DNA from: Christiangramia gaetbulicola
GTDB taxonomy: Bacteria; Bacteroidota; Bacteroidia; Flavobacteriales; Flavobacteriaceae
Assembly: GCF_003054225.1 (NCBI RefSeq)
Contig: NZ_QBKQ01000001.1
Span: 1,178,001 to 1,242,000 of the forward strand
Direction: 5' to 3'
DNA: 64,000 bases
The position numbers and the translations under genes were made by a program. Under the pieces are notes generated by a model. The model saw only the letters and a list, made by a program, of their open reading frames with translations, did no database searches and had not been told where the DNA came from. Below are positions 26,301 to 33,936 of this stretch, piece by piece (the stretch's first letter is position 1; every line of letters begins with the position of its first letter).

Positions 26301-26501
26301 CTTGCACATTTGAACAGCCTGGTGAGCATAGACGATTTCCCGCCAACAACCCAGGATATCATGGTGAAGGATGAACTTACGGCCGAGATCAATGCTGAAC
26401 TGGATAAATTTGATAGCTTGCTGGCAGATGAGATCAAGGAATTTAACAGGCAGTTCAATGAAATGGATCTGAACTATTTATTCGTACAGGCTGAAGAATA
26501 A
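23400..26501 (+). CDS. Large secreted sortilin/VPS10-like Asp-box beta-propeller protein
   Basis: A 1033-residue exported protein with a signal peptide cut near TSA-QN. Residues about 30-740 hold around ten BNR/Asp-box repeats of the form S-x-D-x-G-x-x-W (KTENGGRSW, KSEDAGKTW, KSTDGGKNW, RSDDGGATW, VSKDGGENW, KTTDYGKSW and others), which build a beta-propeller. A beta-sandwich-like part and a long helical tail (about 880-1030) follow. Relatives are annotated as glycosyl hydrolase or sortilin-like, but no catalytic site is evident, so binding is more likely than hydrolysis. There is no T9SS tail. Its stop overlaps the hemJ start by one base. Confidence 0.85.
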   Translation: MSKNLLQLSIILCLLFNGIFIEQTSAQNYDEKLYGALEYRLIGPFRGGRSAAVTGVPHKPNLFYFGAAGGGVWKTENGGRSWENISDGYFGGSIGAIEVAKSDHNVIYVGGGEKTVRGNVSSGYGIWKSEDAGKTWTSAGLKESRHVPRIVTHPKDYNTVYAAVLGNIYKPTEERGVYKSTDGGKNWRKVLFSNSQSGAVDLTMDPNNPRILYASTWNVQRTPYSLSSGGEGSALWKSTDSGENWKEISKNKGFPQDTLGIIGVTVSPANSDRVWAIVENKDKGGVYRSDDGGATWELINDDRSLRQRAWYYTRIYADTEDEDIVYVLNVDYHKSTDGGKFFTSDKAPHGDHHDLWIAPENSQRMIMGDDGGAQVTYDGGETWSTYHNQPTSQFYRVTTDNAFPYRIYAAQQDNSTVRIRHRTESGSIDESAWESTAGGESAHIAVDPENSDIVYGGSYDGFLTRYNHENGTVRSVSVWPDNPMGHGAEDLKYRFQWNFPIFFSPHDSDKLYTASNHLHLTTNEGESWKEISPDLTRNDKSKQKSSGGPITQDNTSVEYYSTIFAAAESPVKEGVLWTGSDDGLIHVSKDGGENWENVTPKGMPEWMMVNSMEPSSFDAGTAYVAGTRYKLGDFAPYLYKTTDYGKSWKKITNGIENEHFTRVLREDPEQKGLLYSGTETGMYISFDDGANWKKFQLNLPIVPITDLAIKDNNLIVATQGRSLWIIDDLTLIHQLGKVDKDSNVLFQPKDSYRMSGSSSESLSAGTNHPAGVMTYFYLKDPKDKKVKISYLNTSNDTIQSFSTTDDKNKLEVEEGANMHTWNMRGKGAERLEGMILWWASTEAPQAVPGTYQVVLEVGDEVLKKEFKILADANAETDIAGMQKQYDFISSVNKTVDKAHNSIRKMRDIEAQLEDFQKQYKGNEKVQPLIEKAKSLSKQLSEIENALYQTKNRSNQDPLNFPIKLTNKLAHLNSLVSIDDFPPTTQDIMVKDELTAEINAELDKFDSLLADEIKEFNRQFNEMDLNYLFVQAEE

Positions 26502-27049
26502 TGGAATATTACAATTACATAAAAGCACTGCACCTCATATTTGTGATCACCTGGTTCGCGGGCTTATTCTATATCCCCCGGTTATTTATATACCAGATCG
26601 AGGCCTATCAGAAAGATGAACCTGAGAAGAGTATTCTTACCCGTCAGTTAAAACTGATGACCAAAAGATTGTGGTTCATCATCACCTGGCCTTCGGCGAT
26701 ACTCGCCAGTATCTTTGCTTTTACCTTGCTCATTATGATCCCAGACTGGCTTCAGCAACCGTGGATGCATGTAAAACTGGGATTTGTGGTGCTATTATAT
26801 GCCTACCATATTAAATGTCATCTTATTTTCAGGGAGCTTCAGAATGACGTGGTGAAATGGAATTCGAACAAAATGAGGATCTGGAATGAGGGTTCAACGT
26901 TAATTCTGTTTTCGGTTATTTTCCTGGTGATCGTTAGGGATGCTATCAACTGGATCTATGGAGTTGTCGGTATTTTTGTACTCGCGATCATGCTCATGCT
27001 GGGTATCAAACTTTATAAAAGAATAAGAGCAAAAAATCCAGATGCCTGA
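26501..27049 (+). CDS. hemJ: Protoporphyrinogen oxidase HemJ
   Basis: A 182-residue membrane protein with four to five hydrophobic helices. The HemJ family signature is present at the N-terminus: ALHLIFVITWFAGLFYIPRLF, with H11 and R27 conserved, and WMHVKLGFVVLL containing the essential lysine. HemJ oxidises protoporphyrinogen IX to protoporphyrin IX, the step between HemF and HemH, and replaces HemG/HemY, neither of which is seen here. It is joined to the sortilin-like gene by a one-base overlap, not to the other hem genes. Confidence 0.92.
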   Translation: MEYYNYIKALHLIFVITWFAGLFYIPRLFIYQIEAYQKDEPEKSILTRQLKLMTKRLWFIITWPSAILASIFAFTLLIMIPDWLQQPWMHVKLGFVVLLYAYHIKCHLIFRELQNDVVKWNSNKMRIWNEGSTLILFSVIFLVIVRDAINWIYGVVGIFVLAIMLMLGIKLYKRIRAKNPDA

Positions 27050-27090
27050 AATGGTTCGATAATTGTAACAATTGAGGCAAGCCGTCAACT

Positions 27091-28545
27091 ATGAAACTGC
27101 TTAAATTATCTTTACGAACCCGTATTTTTATCTCCATGATCTTATTGGTGCTGGGAGCATCGATCCTGATCTTTGGGGTTACGGTCTATCAATATAAGCA
27201 GGAAGCTGAAAGTTACCACAAGGAAAGGCTGGAAAGAAAACAAAAGGCGATCCTGGAGAACATTAAGTTCGTACTTGCCAGTACTACCTACGTGGTAGAT
27301 ACAGAAAATCTTGAGCCTATTTTCAATGAGCGCAACAAGATCGATGAGATGGCTGAGGTTCACGAAATGCAGATCCATATTTATGATCTGGAAGGAAACC
27401 TCATTATTAAATCTGATGAATCTTTCTTTAAAGATACCACCGAGGTAAAGATCGAAAAAGAGACGCTGGAAAAGCTGGATGCTACGGCCGACAAGAGATA
27501 CCTGAAGAAGACCGAGATCAACGGGCAGAAATACCAGTCTTCTTATTCCTATATCACAGATGGTAAATTCAAGCCGCTTGCTATCTTATATTTGCCCTAT
27601 TTGCAGGACGATAGTTTACTTAACAGGGACCTGAATAATTTCCTTGTGCGCATGGGGGAGGTTTACCTGTTCATGCTTTTTATTGCCATTATCCTCTCAT
27701 TTTTTCTTTCAAAATATATTACCAAGTCCTTGAAAATAGTTTCTGAAAAGATCAACCAGACCCGGCTTGATAAGAGAAACCAGAAAATTGAACTTTCTAA
27801 CGCAACAGAAGAGATCTATGCCCTTGTTTCGGCTTATAATAGTATGATAGATGAACTTGAAGAAAGCGCGGTAAAACTGGCTACAGGGGAGCGTGAGCAG
27901 GCCTGGAGGGAAATGGCGAAACAGGTGGCCCACGAGATCAAGAATCCGCTTACGCCAATGCGTCTAAGCGTGCAAAGCTTTCAGCGTAATTTTGATAAGA
28001 ACGACCCCAATATAGAATCTAAAGTAGAGGAATACAGTAATACGCTCATCAACCAGATTGATACTATGAGTTCTATTGCTTCTGCATTTTCGAATTTTGC
28101 CAAAATGCCGGCTCAGCAGAGCGAAACTTTAAATGTGCCTAAGATCGTGAAGCTCGCGCTGGATATTTTCAATGAGAACTACATCGAATTTAAATCTGAG
28201 AAAGAGGAGATACTGGCTAAATTCGACCGTACCCAATTGATCAGGGTGGTTACCAACCTAGTTAAAAATGCTACCCAGGCTTTAAAAGATGTGGAGAATC
28301 CTCATATTCTGGTGATGGTAGAAGAGGAGGAAGAGACTGTGCTGGTTTCGGTTTCAGACAATGGTTCGGGAATTTCTGAAGAAAATAAAGAAAAGGTCTT
28401 TGAGCCAAAATTTACCACCAAATCGAGCGGAATGGGACTTGGCCTGGCGATGGTTAAAAACATCGTGGAGACCTATAACGGAAGCATTAGCTTTGTTTCA
28501 AAACAAAATAAAGGCACTATATTTAACGTACGATTTCCAAAATAA
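27091..28545 (+). CDS. Membrane sensor histidine kinase (HAMP-HisKA-HATPase)
   Basis: A 484-residue two-component kinase. Membrane helices at about residues 10-30 and 190-212 bracket a periplasmic sensor domain of about 155 residues. A HAMP linker follows, then the dimerisation/phosphoacceptor helix QVAHEIKNPLTPMRLS with H281, the N box NLVKNATQALKD and the G boxes DNGSGIS and GMGLGLAMVKNIVE. The PLTPMRLS context resembles NtrY-type kinases. No response regulator lies next to it, so it is an orphan locally. It follows hemJ by 41 bases and precedes an enoyl-CoA hydratase by 5 bases; signal unknown. Confidence 0.92.
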   Translation: MKLLKLSLRTRIFISMILLVLGASILIFGVTVYQYKQEAESYHKERLERKQKAILENIKFVLASTTYVVDTENLEPIFNERNKIDEMAEVHEMQIHIYDLEGNLIIKSDESFFKDTTEVKIEKETLEKLDATADKRYLKKTEINGQKYQSSYSYITDGKFKPLAILYLPYLQDDSLLNRDLNNFLVRMGEVYLFMLFIAIILSFFLSKYITKSLKIVSEKINQTRLDKRNQKIELSNATEEIYALVSAYNSMIDELEESAVKLATGEREQAWREMAKQVAHEIKNPLTPMRLSVQSFQRNFDKNDPNIESKVEEYSNTLINQIDTMSSIASAFSNFAKMPAQQSETLNVPKIVKLALDIFNENYIEFKSEKEEILAKFDRTQLIRVVTNLVKNATQALKDVENPHILVMVEEEEETVLVSVSDNGSGISEENKEKVFEPKFTTKSSGMGLGLAMVKNIVETYNGSISFVSKQNKGTIFNVRFPK

Positions 28546-28550
28546 AATTT

Positions 28551-29333
28551 ATGAGTTATAAGAACATATTAGAGGAGATAGATGATAATATCTTAACGAT
28601 CACTATTAATAGACCTAAAAAACTTAATGCCCTTAACCGGGAGACCATCCAGGAACTTCACGATGCGCTTAAAGAAGCTAAAAGCGATGATGAGGTGAAA
28701 GTTGTGATTTTAACCGGTAGCGGTGAAAAAGCATTTGTAGCTGGCGCAGATATTAGCGAGTTTGCAGATTATTCTCCGAAAGAAGGAAAGGGACTTGCTG
28801 CCGATGGGCAGAAAAAATTATTTGATTATGTAGCAAATTTCCCAAAACCGGTCATTGCAGCGATAAACGGATTTGCACTTGGTGGCGGACTTGAACTTGC
28901 CCTGGCGGCACACTTCAGAGTGGCCAGCGATAACGCGAAAATGGGACTTCCAGAGGTTTCTCTTGGGGTGATCCCTGGTTATGGGGGGACACAGCGTTTA
29001 CCACAACTAGTAGGAAAAGGACGCGCCATGGAAATGATCATGACCGCCGGAATGATAGATGCTAACCAGGCATTGCAATATAATCTCGTGAACCACGTGG
29101 TGGAACTCGGAGATTTGCTTGAATTTACTGAAGATATCGCGGCTAAGATCATGAAGAATTCTATGGTAGCGATTTCAGGAGCGATAAAGGCGATCAATGC
29201 CAATTATGATGATGGTGTAAATGGATTTGAAACCGAGATCAATGAATTTGGACGTGCTTTTGGTACCGAAGACTTTAAAGAAGGAACTACAGCTTTCCTG
29301 AATAAGAGAAAAGCAGACTTTCCGAATAAATAG
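28551..29333 (+). CDS. Enoyl-CoA hydratase/isomerase family protein
   Basis: Crotonase-fold enzyme (260 residues) that most likely adds water to 2-enoyl-CoA in fatty acid beta-oxidation. The CoA-binding AFVAGADISEF, the oxyanion-hole segment GFALGGGLELALAAHFRVAS and the catalytic glutamates in LELALAA and LPEVSLGVIPGYGGTQRLP are intact, which favours hydratase activity. It starts five bases after the kinase stop, so it shares its transcript, and is followed by a complex terminator. Chain length preference is not readable. Confidence 0.92.
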   Translation: MSYKNILEEIDDNILTITINRPKKLNALNRETIQELHDALKEAKSDDEVKVVILTGSGEKAFVAGADISEFADYSPKEGKGLAADGQKKLFDYVANFPKPVIAAINGFALGGGLELALAAHFRVASDNAKMGLPEVSLGVIPGYGGTQRLPQLVGKGRAMEMIMTAGMIDANQALQYNLVNHVVELGDLLEFTEDIAAKIMKNSMVAISGAIKAINANYDDGVNGFETEINEFGRAFGTEDFKEGTTAFLNKRKADFPNK

Positions 29334-29341
29334 AAGCAACT

Positions 29342-29429
29342 AAAGAGGCGATCGTTAGTTTTAAAACCTCATCCTGTCCCGATGCTTCGGGATAGCTTGA
29401 CGAAAAATTATAGCGATCCCCTCTTTTTT
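29342..29429 (+). terminator. Complex terminator after the enoyl-CoA hydratase gene, with a nested palindrome
   Basis: An outer helix (AAAGAGG with CCTCTTT, plus GATCG with CGATC) ends in a run of T. Nested in its loop is TCCCGATGCTTCGGGA (29377-29392), a separate perfect 6-base-pair hairpin of the kind dispersed in Flavobacteriaceae intergenic regions. Confidence 0.75.
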
Positions 29430-29475
29430 ATTATTACAAAATATGGAAATAATCCTTTAAATAGGAAAAATTCCA

Positions 29476-29483
29476 TATTTTTG
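29476..29483 (+). promoter_or_regulatory. -7 element immediately before the radical SAM gene
   Basis: TATTTTTG matches TAnnTTTG and ends only four bases before the ATG; a TTTA 17 bases upstream fits a weak -33. If used, transcription would begin at or near the start codon, giving a leaderless mRNA. Confidence 0.5.
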
Positions 29484-29487
29484 CTTT

Positions 29488-30561
29488 ATGTCGTCAGAGG
29501 AATATATCAAAGGAAGAGGAGCACAATTAAACGTTTCTAATCGGTTTCACGAAAACAGTCATGAAACGAGGGACGATTTTCTCAACTATTGCGCTTCAGA
29601 AGGTGAGGAAGCTGAAAGCAATCGCACTACGATCATAGAAACCTTTCCCAAAACAATAATAAATAAAGTGACCAGCCCCGATGTGGGAATGGATTTTTCA
29701 CTGAATCCTTACCAGGGATGTGAGCATGGCTGTATTTATTGTTATGCCCGTAATTCTCATGAATACTGGGGTTACAGCGCGGGAAAAGATTTCGAACAAA
29801 AGATCCTGGTAAAACGGAATGCGGTGGAACTGTTGGAGAAAAAATTAAAAAGCAAAAGCTGGAAGGCATTGCCTATCGTTCTTTCTGGAAATACCGATTG
29901 TTACCAGCCCATCGAGAAGAAATTGAAGATTACCAGGAATTTATTGCAGACCTTTTTAAAGTATCGCCATCCGGTGGGAATGATCACCAAAAATGCGCTC
30001 ATTCAGAGAGACATGGACATTCTTAAAGAGCTGGCGCAGGATAACCTGGTTCATGTTAATATTTCTATCACCTCGCTCCAGGAAGAAACACGCAGGATCC
30101 TGGAACCTCGAACAGCAAGTATTAAAAAACGACTGGAAACGGTTGAAAAACTGTCGGCAGCGAATATCCCGGTGAGCGTGATGATGGCGCCTATAATTCC
30201 TTCGATCAATAATCATGAGATCATGCCGCTGGTAAAGGAAATAGCTGAAAGAGGAGCTCTTGGAGTAGGTTATACGATCGTAAGGCTGAATGGTGCCATC
30301 GGGGAGATCTTTAGCGACTGGATAAGGAAAACGATGCCAGATAGGGCAGACAGGGTATTGAATCAGATTGAGAATATTCATGGAGGTAGTTTGAATGATA
30401 GCAGGTTTGGAACCCGCATGAAGGGAGAAGGAGAATTTGCCGATCAGGTGAAACAACAATTCGCGATAGCGAGAAAACTATACCTGAAAGACCGTGAAAA
30501 ACCAAAACTCAATTGTAAACTTCATGAGGATTACAAGGACGGGCAGATGAAGCTTTTTTAA
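29488..30561 (+). CDS. PA0069 family radical SAM protein
   Basis: A 357-residue radical SAM protein related to spore photoproduct lyase (SplB) and PA0069. The 4Fe-4S cluster motif CEHGCIYCY supplies C78, C82 and C85. SGNTDCYQPIE and ITKNALIQRDMDIL follow as usual for the family. The N-terminal GRGAQLNVSNRF segment and the ending CKLHEDYKDGQMKLF are characteristic. The reaction of PA0069 proteins is unknown; a role in nucleic-acid repair has been guessed from SplB likeness only. It is followed 75 bases later by a DNA glycosylase gene on the same strand. Confidence 0.88.
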   Translation: MSSEEYIKGRGAQLNVSNRFHENSHETRDDFLNYCASEGEEAESNRTTIIETFPKTIINKVTSPDVGMDFSLNPYQGCEHGCIYCYARNSHEYWGYSAGKDFEQKILVKRNAVELLEKKLKSKSWKALPIVLSGNTDCYQPIEKKLKITRNLLQTFLKYRHPVGMITKNALIQRDMDILKELAQDNLVHVNISITSLQEETRRILEPRTASIKKRLETVEKLSAANIPVSVMMAPIIPSINNHEIMPLVKEIAERGALGVGYTIVRLNGAIGEIFSDWIRKTMPDRADRVLNQIENIHGGSLNDSRFGTRMKGEGEFADQVKQQFAIARKLYLKDREKPKLNCKLHEDYKDGQMKLF

Positions 30562-30636
30562 TCCTGACTACTCAAAAACTGAAATTTTCAATAACTTCAA
30601 AAATTATAATTCAGGAAATTCTAAAAACAAAAAATT

Positions 30637-31419
30637 ATGCCCGAGTTACCAGAGGTCGCCTATCAGAAGTTGTATGTAGATTCTACTAGCCTGCACCAAA
30701 AAATAGTGAAGGTTGATCTGGGTGCAGATAAGATCTTTCAGTCCCCGAAAAAGGATTTTGAAGAAGTCCTTACGGGAAATGAATTTGTTGCCAGCCATCA
30801 GATTGGTAAATACCTTTTAATGGAACTAAAGGATAAAGGCTTTCTGGTAATACACTTTGGAATGACCGGTAAGCTGGACTATTTCCAGCATAATGAGATC
30901 CAGAAACATGCGCAATTGACCTTGATTTTCGAAAATGGAGGTAAACTGTCTTTTGTTTGCCCCAGGAAATTCGGGAAGCTTTTTCTAACTGAAAGTATCG
31001 GGGCTTTCAGGAAACAACAGAATTTAGGTCCACATGCTACCGAGCTTAAAAAAGCCGATTTCCATAAGTTATTCGAAAAGAAAAAAGGAAGTGTGAAAAC
31101 CGCTTTAATGGATCAGTCTTTTATTGCCGGGCTCGGGAATTTATATGTAGACGAAATGTTGTTTCAAAGTGGCATTCATCCCAAAACAAAATCGGAGAAC
31201 CTGAATAAAAAGGACCTGGACAAAATGTATAAAAACATGGTCGACATATTGGATACGGTCACTAAATGTAAAACTGAGGGCGTTCCGGTTCCAGATTCAT
31301 ATTTACGAAGGCACAGAAACGAAGAAGAAGACTGCCCTAACGGAAAAGGAAAAATTGAAATGATAAAAGTAGGAGGAAGGAGCACCTATTTTTGTCCTGA
31401 ATGCCAGGAGGTAAAATAG
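30637..31419 (+). CDS. Fpg/Nei family DNA glycosylase
   Basis: Base-excision repair glycosylase/AP lyase of 260 residues. The N-terminal MPELPEV gives the catalytic P2 and E3, and K58 in QIGKYL is the conserved beta-hairpin lysine. The helix-two-turn-helix has FIAGLGNLYVDEMLF. The C-terminal zinc-finger region has only three cysteines (CPNGKG...FCPEC): the second cysteine of the first CxxC is replaced, so zinc binding may be altered. Fpg (oxidised purines) or Nei (oxidised pyrimidines) cannot be told apart safely; the short substrate loop and the ending favour a Nei-like enzyme in Bacteroidota. Confidence 0.88.
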   Translation: MPELPEVAYQKLYVDSTSLHQKIVKVDLGADKIFQSPKKDFEEVLTGNEFVASHQIGKYLLMELKDKGFLVIHFGMTGKLDYFQHNEIQKHAQLTLIFENGGKLSFVCPRKFGKLFLTESIGAFRKQQNLGPHATELKKADFHKLFEKKKGSVKTALMDQSFIAGLGNLYVDEMLFQSGIHPKTKSENLNKKDLDKMYKNMVDILDTVTKCKTEGVPVPDSYLRRHRNEEEDCPNGKGKIEMIKVGGRSTYFCPECQEVK

Positions 31420-31422
31420 AAG

Positions 31423-31451
31423 TTGCTTTAATTTTTAATTAGGTATATTTA
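31423..31451 (+). promoter_or_regulatory. Candidate promoter of the TPR-AraC gene
   Basis: TTG, 18 bases, then TATATTTA, one base off the -7 consensus, about 35 bases before the ATG. Confidence 0.4.
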
Positions 31452-31486
31452 GCGTCCTTCAAAATCTGGGGGATTTTAATAATTCT

Positions 31487-33184
31487 ATGAGATTTTTCAA
31501 ACTTGCTTTGCTTCTTTGCTTATTCATTTCTTTTAATCTAATTGCTCAAAAAGATTCTTTAGAAACTAAGACTTATGATGAGCTCAGAACGTTAATAGGA
31601 GGATTAGAAAAAGAGGAAATCAACTTTGATCTTATAAATTATTACCTCAGGAAAGCCGAAAAGGAGCGAAATATTGAGCAGCAATTTGCAGCTAAAAGCT
31701 TATTTATCGAAGCTTCTATCTGGGATAGAAATTTTGATAGAGCACAGGACTCCTTAAAGCCCTTAAGAAATTTTTCTTCCCAACATGAATTAGCACCTCA
31801 AACTGTTAGTTCTTTATTTCGAATTGGCGTGGCTTATTTTTATCAGGGTCTATTGGGAAAAGCTTTGGATATTTATAATGAGGCCCTTGCTATTTCAGAA
31901 GAAATAAAAGATAAAAAGATTCAGCATAAGTTACTGCTTCAAATAGGATATATTAGATCCTCTATTGGAGATCATACTGAGGCTATAGATATTTATAACA
32001 AAAGTTTAGATGTTTTAGATGATTCAGATTTCGAAGCTATAGAGTTAGAAAAGGCTAATGCACAAAGCTATTATTATCTATCATTAACTTTTACCGATAT
32101 AAAGAAGGGAGACTCTGCTTCCTATTATATCGAAAAGGCTTTAAAATTAACTCAAAAGGAAAAGGACTCCTGCCGAAGAAAATATTTTCTAAGAAGTAAA
32201 GCAAACATTCAATTGCTTAATAATGATCTCTCAAACGCAGAGAATAATCTAAAAAAAGCATTTAAGTTATGCCAGCCTTCCTCTAAAGGTGATACCCTTG
32301 TATTTTATAAGGACTTAGGGGAGGTTTATCTTGCAAAAAAAGAATATAAAAAAGCCCAAAGGTATATTCAGGACGCGATCGATATTTATCAAGTCAAAGA
32401 AGGCGAAGAGGGGTTTATGGATGATTATTACAAGCTTTTAGCCAAAGCATATAAACATACCGGAGATATAGAAAAATCTAATTTTTATCTTGAAAAGTAT
32501 ATAAACACTGTAGCCCAGTTTAATAAAATCAAGGACACGGTAAACCAATCTTTAAAACTTAAGGAAGTAGAGGATTTCAAAAACGAGTTATCTACGATTA
32601 AGCAGGAAAAGAACCTAACACAAGCCCACTTAAATTATCTTTTTCTTGGAGCCTCGATCATTGTGCTTTTATTATTGGCTGTGTTGCTTCGTTTTTACAG
32701 AAATAAGAAAAAGAACGAAGAGAAATTTGAAGCCTTGTTGCAGAAAATCGAAAATAATAATGAGTTAGAACGGATTACTGATTCAAAAGATCAGGTATTA
32801 GAAGAGAAAAGCAGTAATGATGTACCTGAAGAGACTAAACAAAATATTCTGCAGGGTCTCAAAAAGCTGGAAGAAAAAGAATATTTCTTAAGACAGGATT
32901 GTAATTCTTACAATGTTGCCAGGAAGATTAATACCAATACCTCCTACCTTTCCAAGGTGGTTAATTCACATTTCGGCAAAAACTTCAATACTTATATCAA
33001 TGATCTGCGAATAAATTATGCGATCGTTAGGTTAAAGAACGATGTGATCTTTCGTTCCTATTCCATACAATCTATAGCCGAGGAGGTAGGTTATAAAAGC
33101 GCCGATTCCTTCAGTAAATACTTTAAACTTAATACCGGTTTAAATCCATCCTTTTACATTAAAGAGATCAAGAATATTGCCTGA
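31487..33184 (+). CDS. TPR-transmembrane-AraC hybrid regulator
   Basis: A 565-residue protein with a signal peptide (FKLALLLCLFISFNLIAQ), a periplasmic TPR array (about residues 60-370), a membrane helix (LFLGASIIVLLLLAVLL, about 385-402) and a cytoplasmic C-terminal AraC DNA-binding domain (about 465-565). That domain has NTNTSYLSKVVNSHFGKNF and SIQSIAEEVGYKSADSFSKYFKLNTG. This layout is common in Bacteroidota and couples an external or periplasmic signal directly to transcription. The coding sequence is more AT-rich than its neighbours. Targets are unknown; the small membrane-protein/S9 peptidase operon next to it is a candidate. Confidence 0.9.
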   Translation: MRFFKLALLLCLFISFNLIAQKDSLETKTYDELRTLIGGLEKEEINFDLINYYLRKAEKERNIEQQFAAKSLFIEASIWDRNFDRAQDSLKPLRNFSSQHELAPQTVSSLFRIGVAYFYQGLLGKALDIYNEALAISEEIKDKKIQHKLLLQIGYIRSSIGDHTEAIDIYNKSLDVLDDSDFEAIELEKANAQSYYYLSLTFTDIKKGDSASYYIEKALKLTQKEKDSCRRKYFLRSKANIQLLNNDLSNAENNLKKAFKLCQPSSKGDTLVFYKDLGEVYLAKKEYKKAQRYIQDAIDIYQVKEGEEGFMDDYYKLLAKAYKHTGDIEKSNFYLEKYINTVAQFNKIKDTVNQSLKLKEVEDFKNELSTIKQEKNLTQAHLNYLFLGASIIVLLLLAVLLRFYRNKKKNEEKFEALLQKIENNNELERITDSKDQVLEEKSSNDVPEETKQNILQGLKKLEEKEYFLRQDCNSYNVARKINTNTSYLSKVVNSHFGKNFNTYINDLRINYAIVRLKNDVIFRSYSIQSIAEEVGYKSADSFSKYFKLNTGLNPSFYIKEIKNIA

Positions 33185-33397
33185 AGAAGATGATCAAGCC
33201 CTAAATTTATAAAAATAGGGTTGGAGGATCCCCCCACCTTTTCAATCTAATCCGTTTCCCTGAAGGGGCTCTTTTAGCGGGGCTTTACAGGGTATTTTCT
33301 GTTCCCCAAATTTCTAAAACTGGGTCGTCTTTTCTTTTTAAATGGAATTTAGTGTTGCAGATTTGGTTCTGGAAATCAACTATTAAATATTTCAATT

Positions 33398-33817
33398 ATG
33401 AAATTAAAAAAACCAGTAAAGCTAATCTTCATTATGATAATTTCCGGTTCAATCGGACTCACTTTTGGATTTGGAGTTGCCCAGGGTGTCATGGCCAATA
33501 ATAAATTGGTAAACGCGATCGAAACCAAACTTCAGAAGAATTGCAATTGTGAAATTGTAAGTTCAGATGTAAGTTCTGTGGGAATTCAGTTCAATGTGGA
33601 GGACGGCTTCAGTAATTCTAAAGCCAGTTTCATTCTTGAAAATTGCGCTTTTCCTCTTTCTGTAGAACATGAAGCAATACGCCTAAATGATATGCTGAAA
33701 AGAGATATTGAAAATTATGATTCTCTAGACCTGATCACTTTTCATTTCAAAAATTCAGACCAACAAAAACCTGTAAAGTTCAAAGAAGGTTGTTTACTCG
33801 AAACCGGAAATATCTAA
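33398..33817 (+). CDS. Small membrane-anchored or secreted protein of unknown function
   Basis: A 139-residue protein with a basic start and one hydrophobic segment (LIFIMIISGSIGLTFGFGVAQGV, about residues 9-31), so either anchored or exported. The rest has three clustered cysteines (NCNC, ENC) and a later one (EGC), and a strand-rich appearance. No known domain. It begins a three-gene operon with a 32-codon gene and an S9 peptidase, with 10-base gaps. The 213 bases upstream hold G/C-rich patches but no convincing promoter. Confidence 0.7.
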   Translation: MKLKKPVKLIFIMIISGSIGLTFGFGVAQGVMANNKLVNAIETKLQKNCNCEIVSSDVSSVGIQFNVEDGFSNSKASFILENCAFPLSVEHEAIRLNDMLKRDIENYDSLDLITFHFKNSDQQKPVKFKEGCLLETGNI

Positions 33818-33827
33818 TAATAACCAG

Positions 33828-33926
33828 ATGAAGATAGACACAGCAAAGCGCATAAAAATTATTAAGGCGGCTATCGGCGTCATATTCGGCATTACTATTT
33901 ACTTATTCATTAAACTCTTATTTTAA
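33828..33926 (+). CDS. 32-residue single-span membrane peptide
   Basis: A 33-codon reading frame including the stop, encoding a basic start (MKIDTAKRIKIIK) and one hydrophobic helix (AAIGVIFGITIYLFIKLLF). Ten bases separate it from the gene before and ten from the S9 peptidase after, which supports a real gene in the operon. It is too short for family assignment. Small peptides of this type often regulate or stabilise membrane partners, but that is only an inference here. Confidence 0.6.
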   Translation: MKIDTAKRIKIIKAAIGVIFGITIYLFIKLLF

Positions 33927-33936
33927 ATTAAACACT

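Noticed and set aside
29956-30459. Antisense open frame inside the radical SAM gene
   Set aside because: No signal, no plausible domain; the sense strand has a complete CxxxCxxC radical SAM protein.
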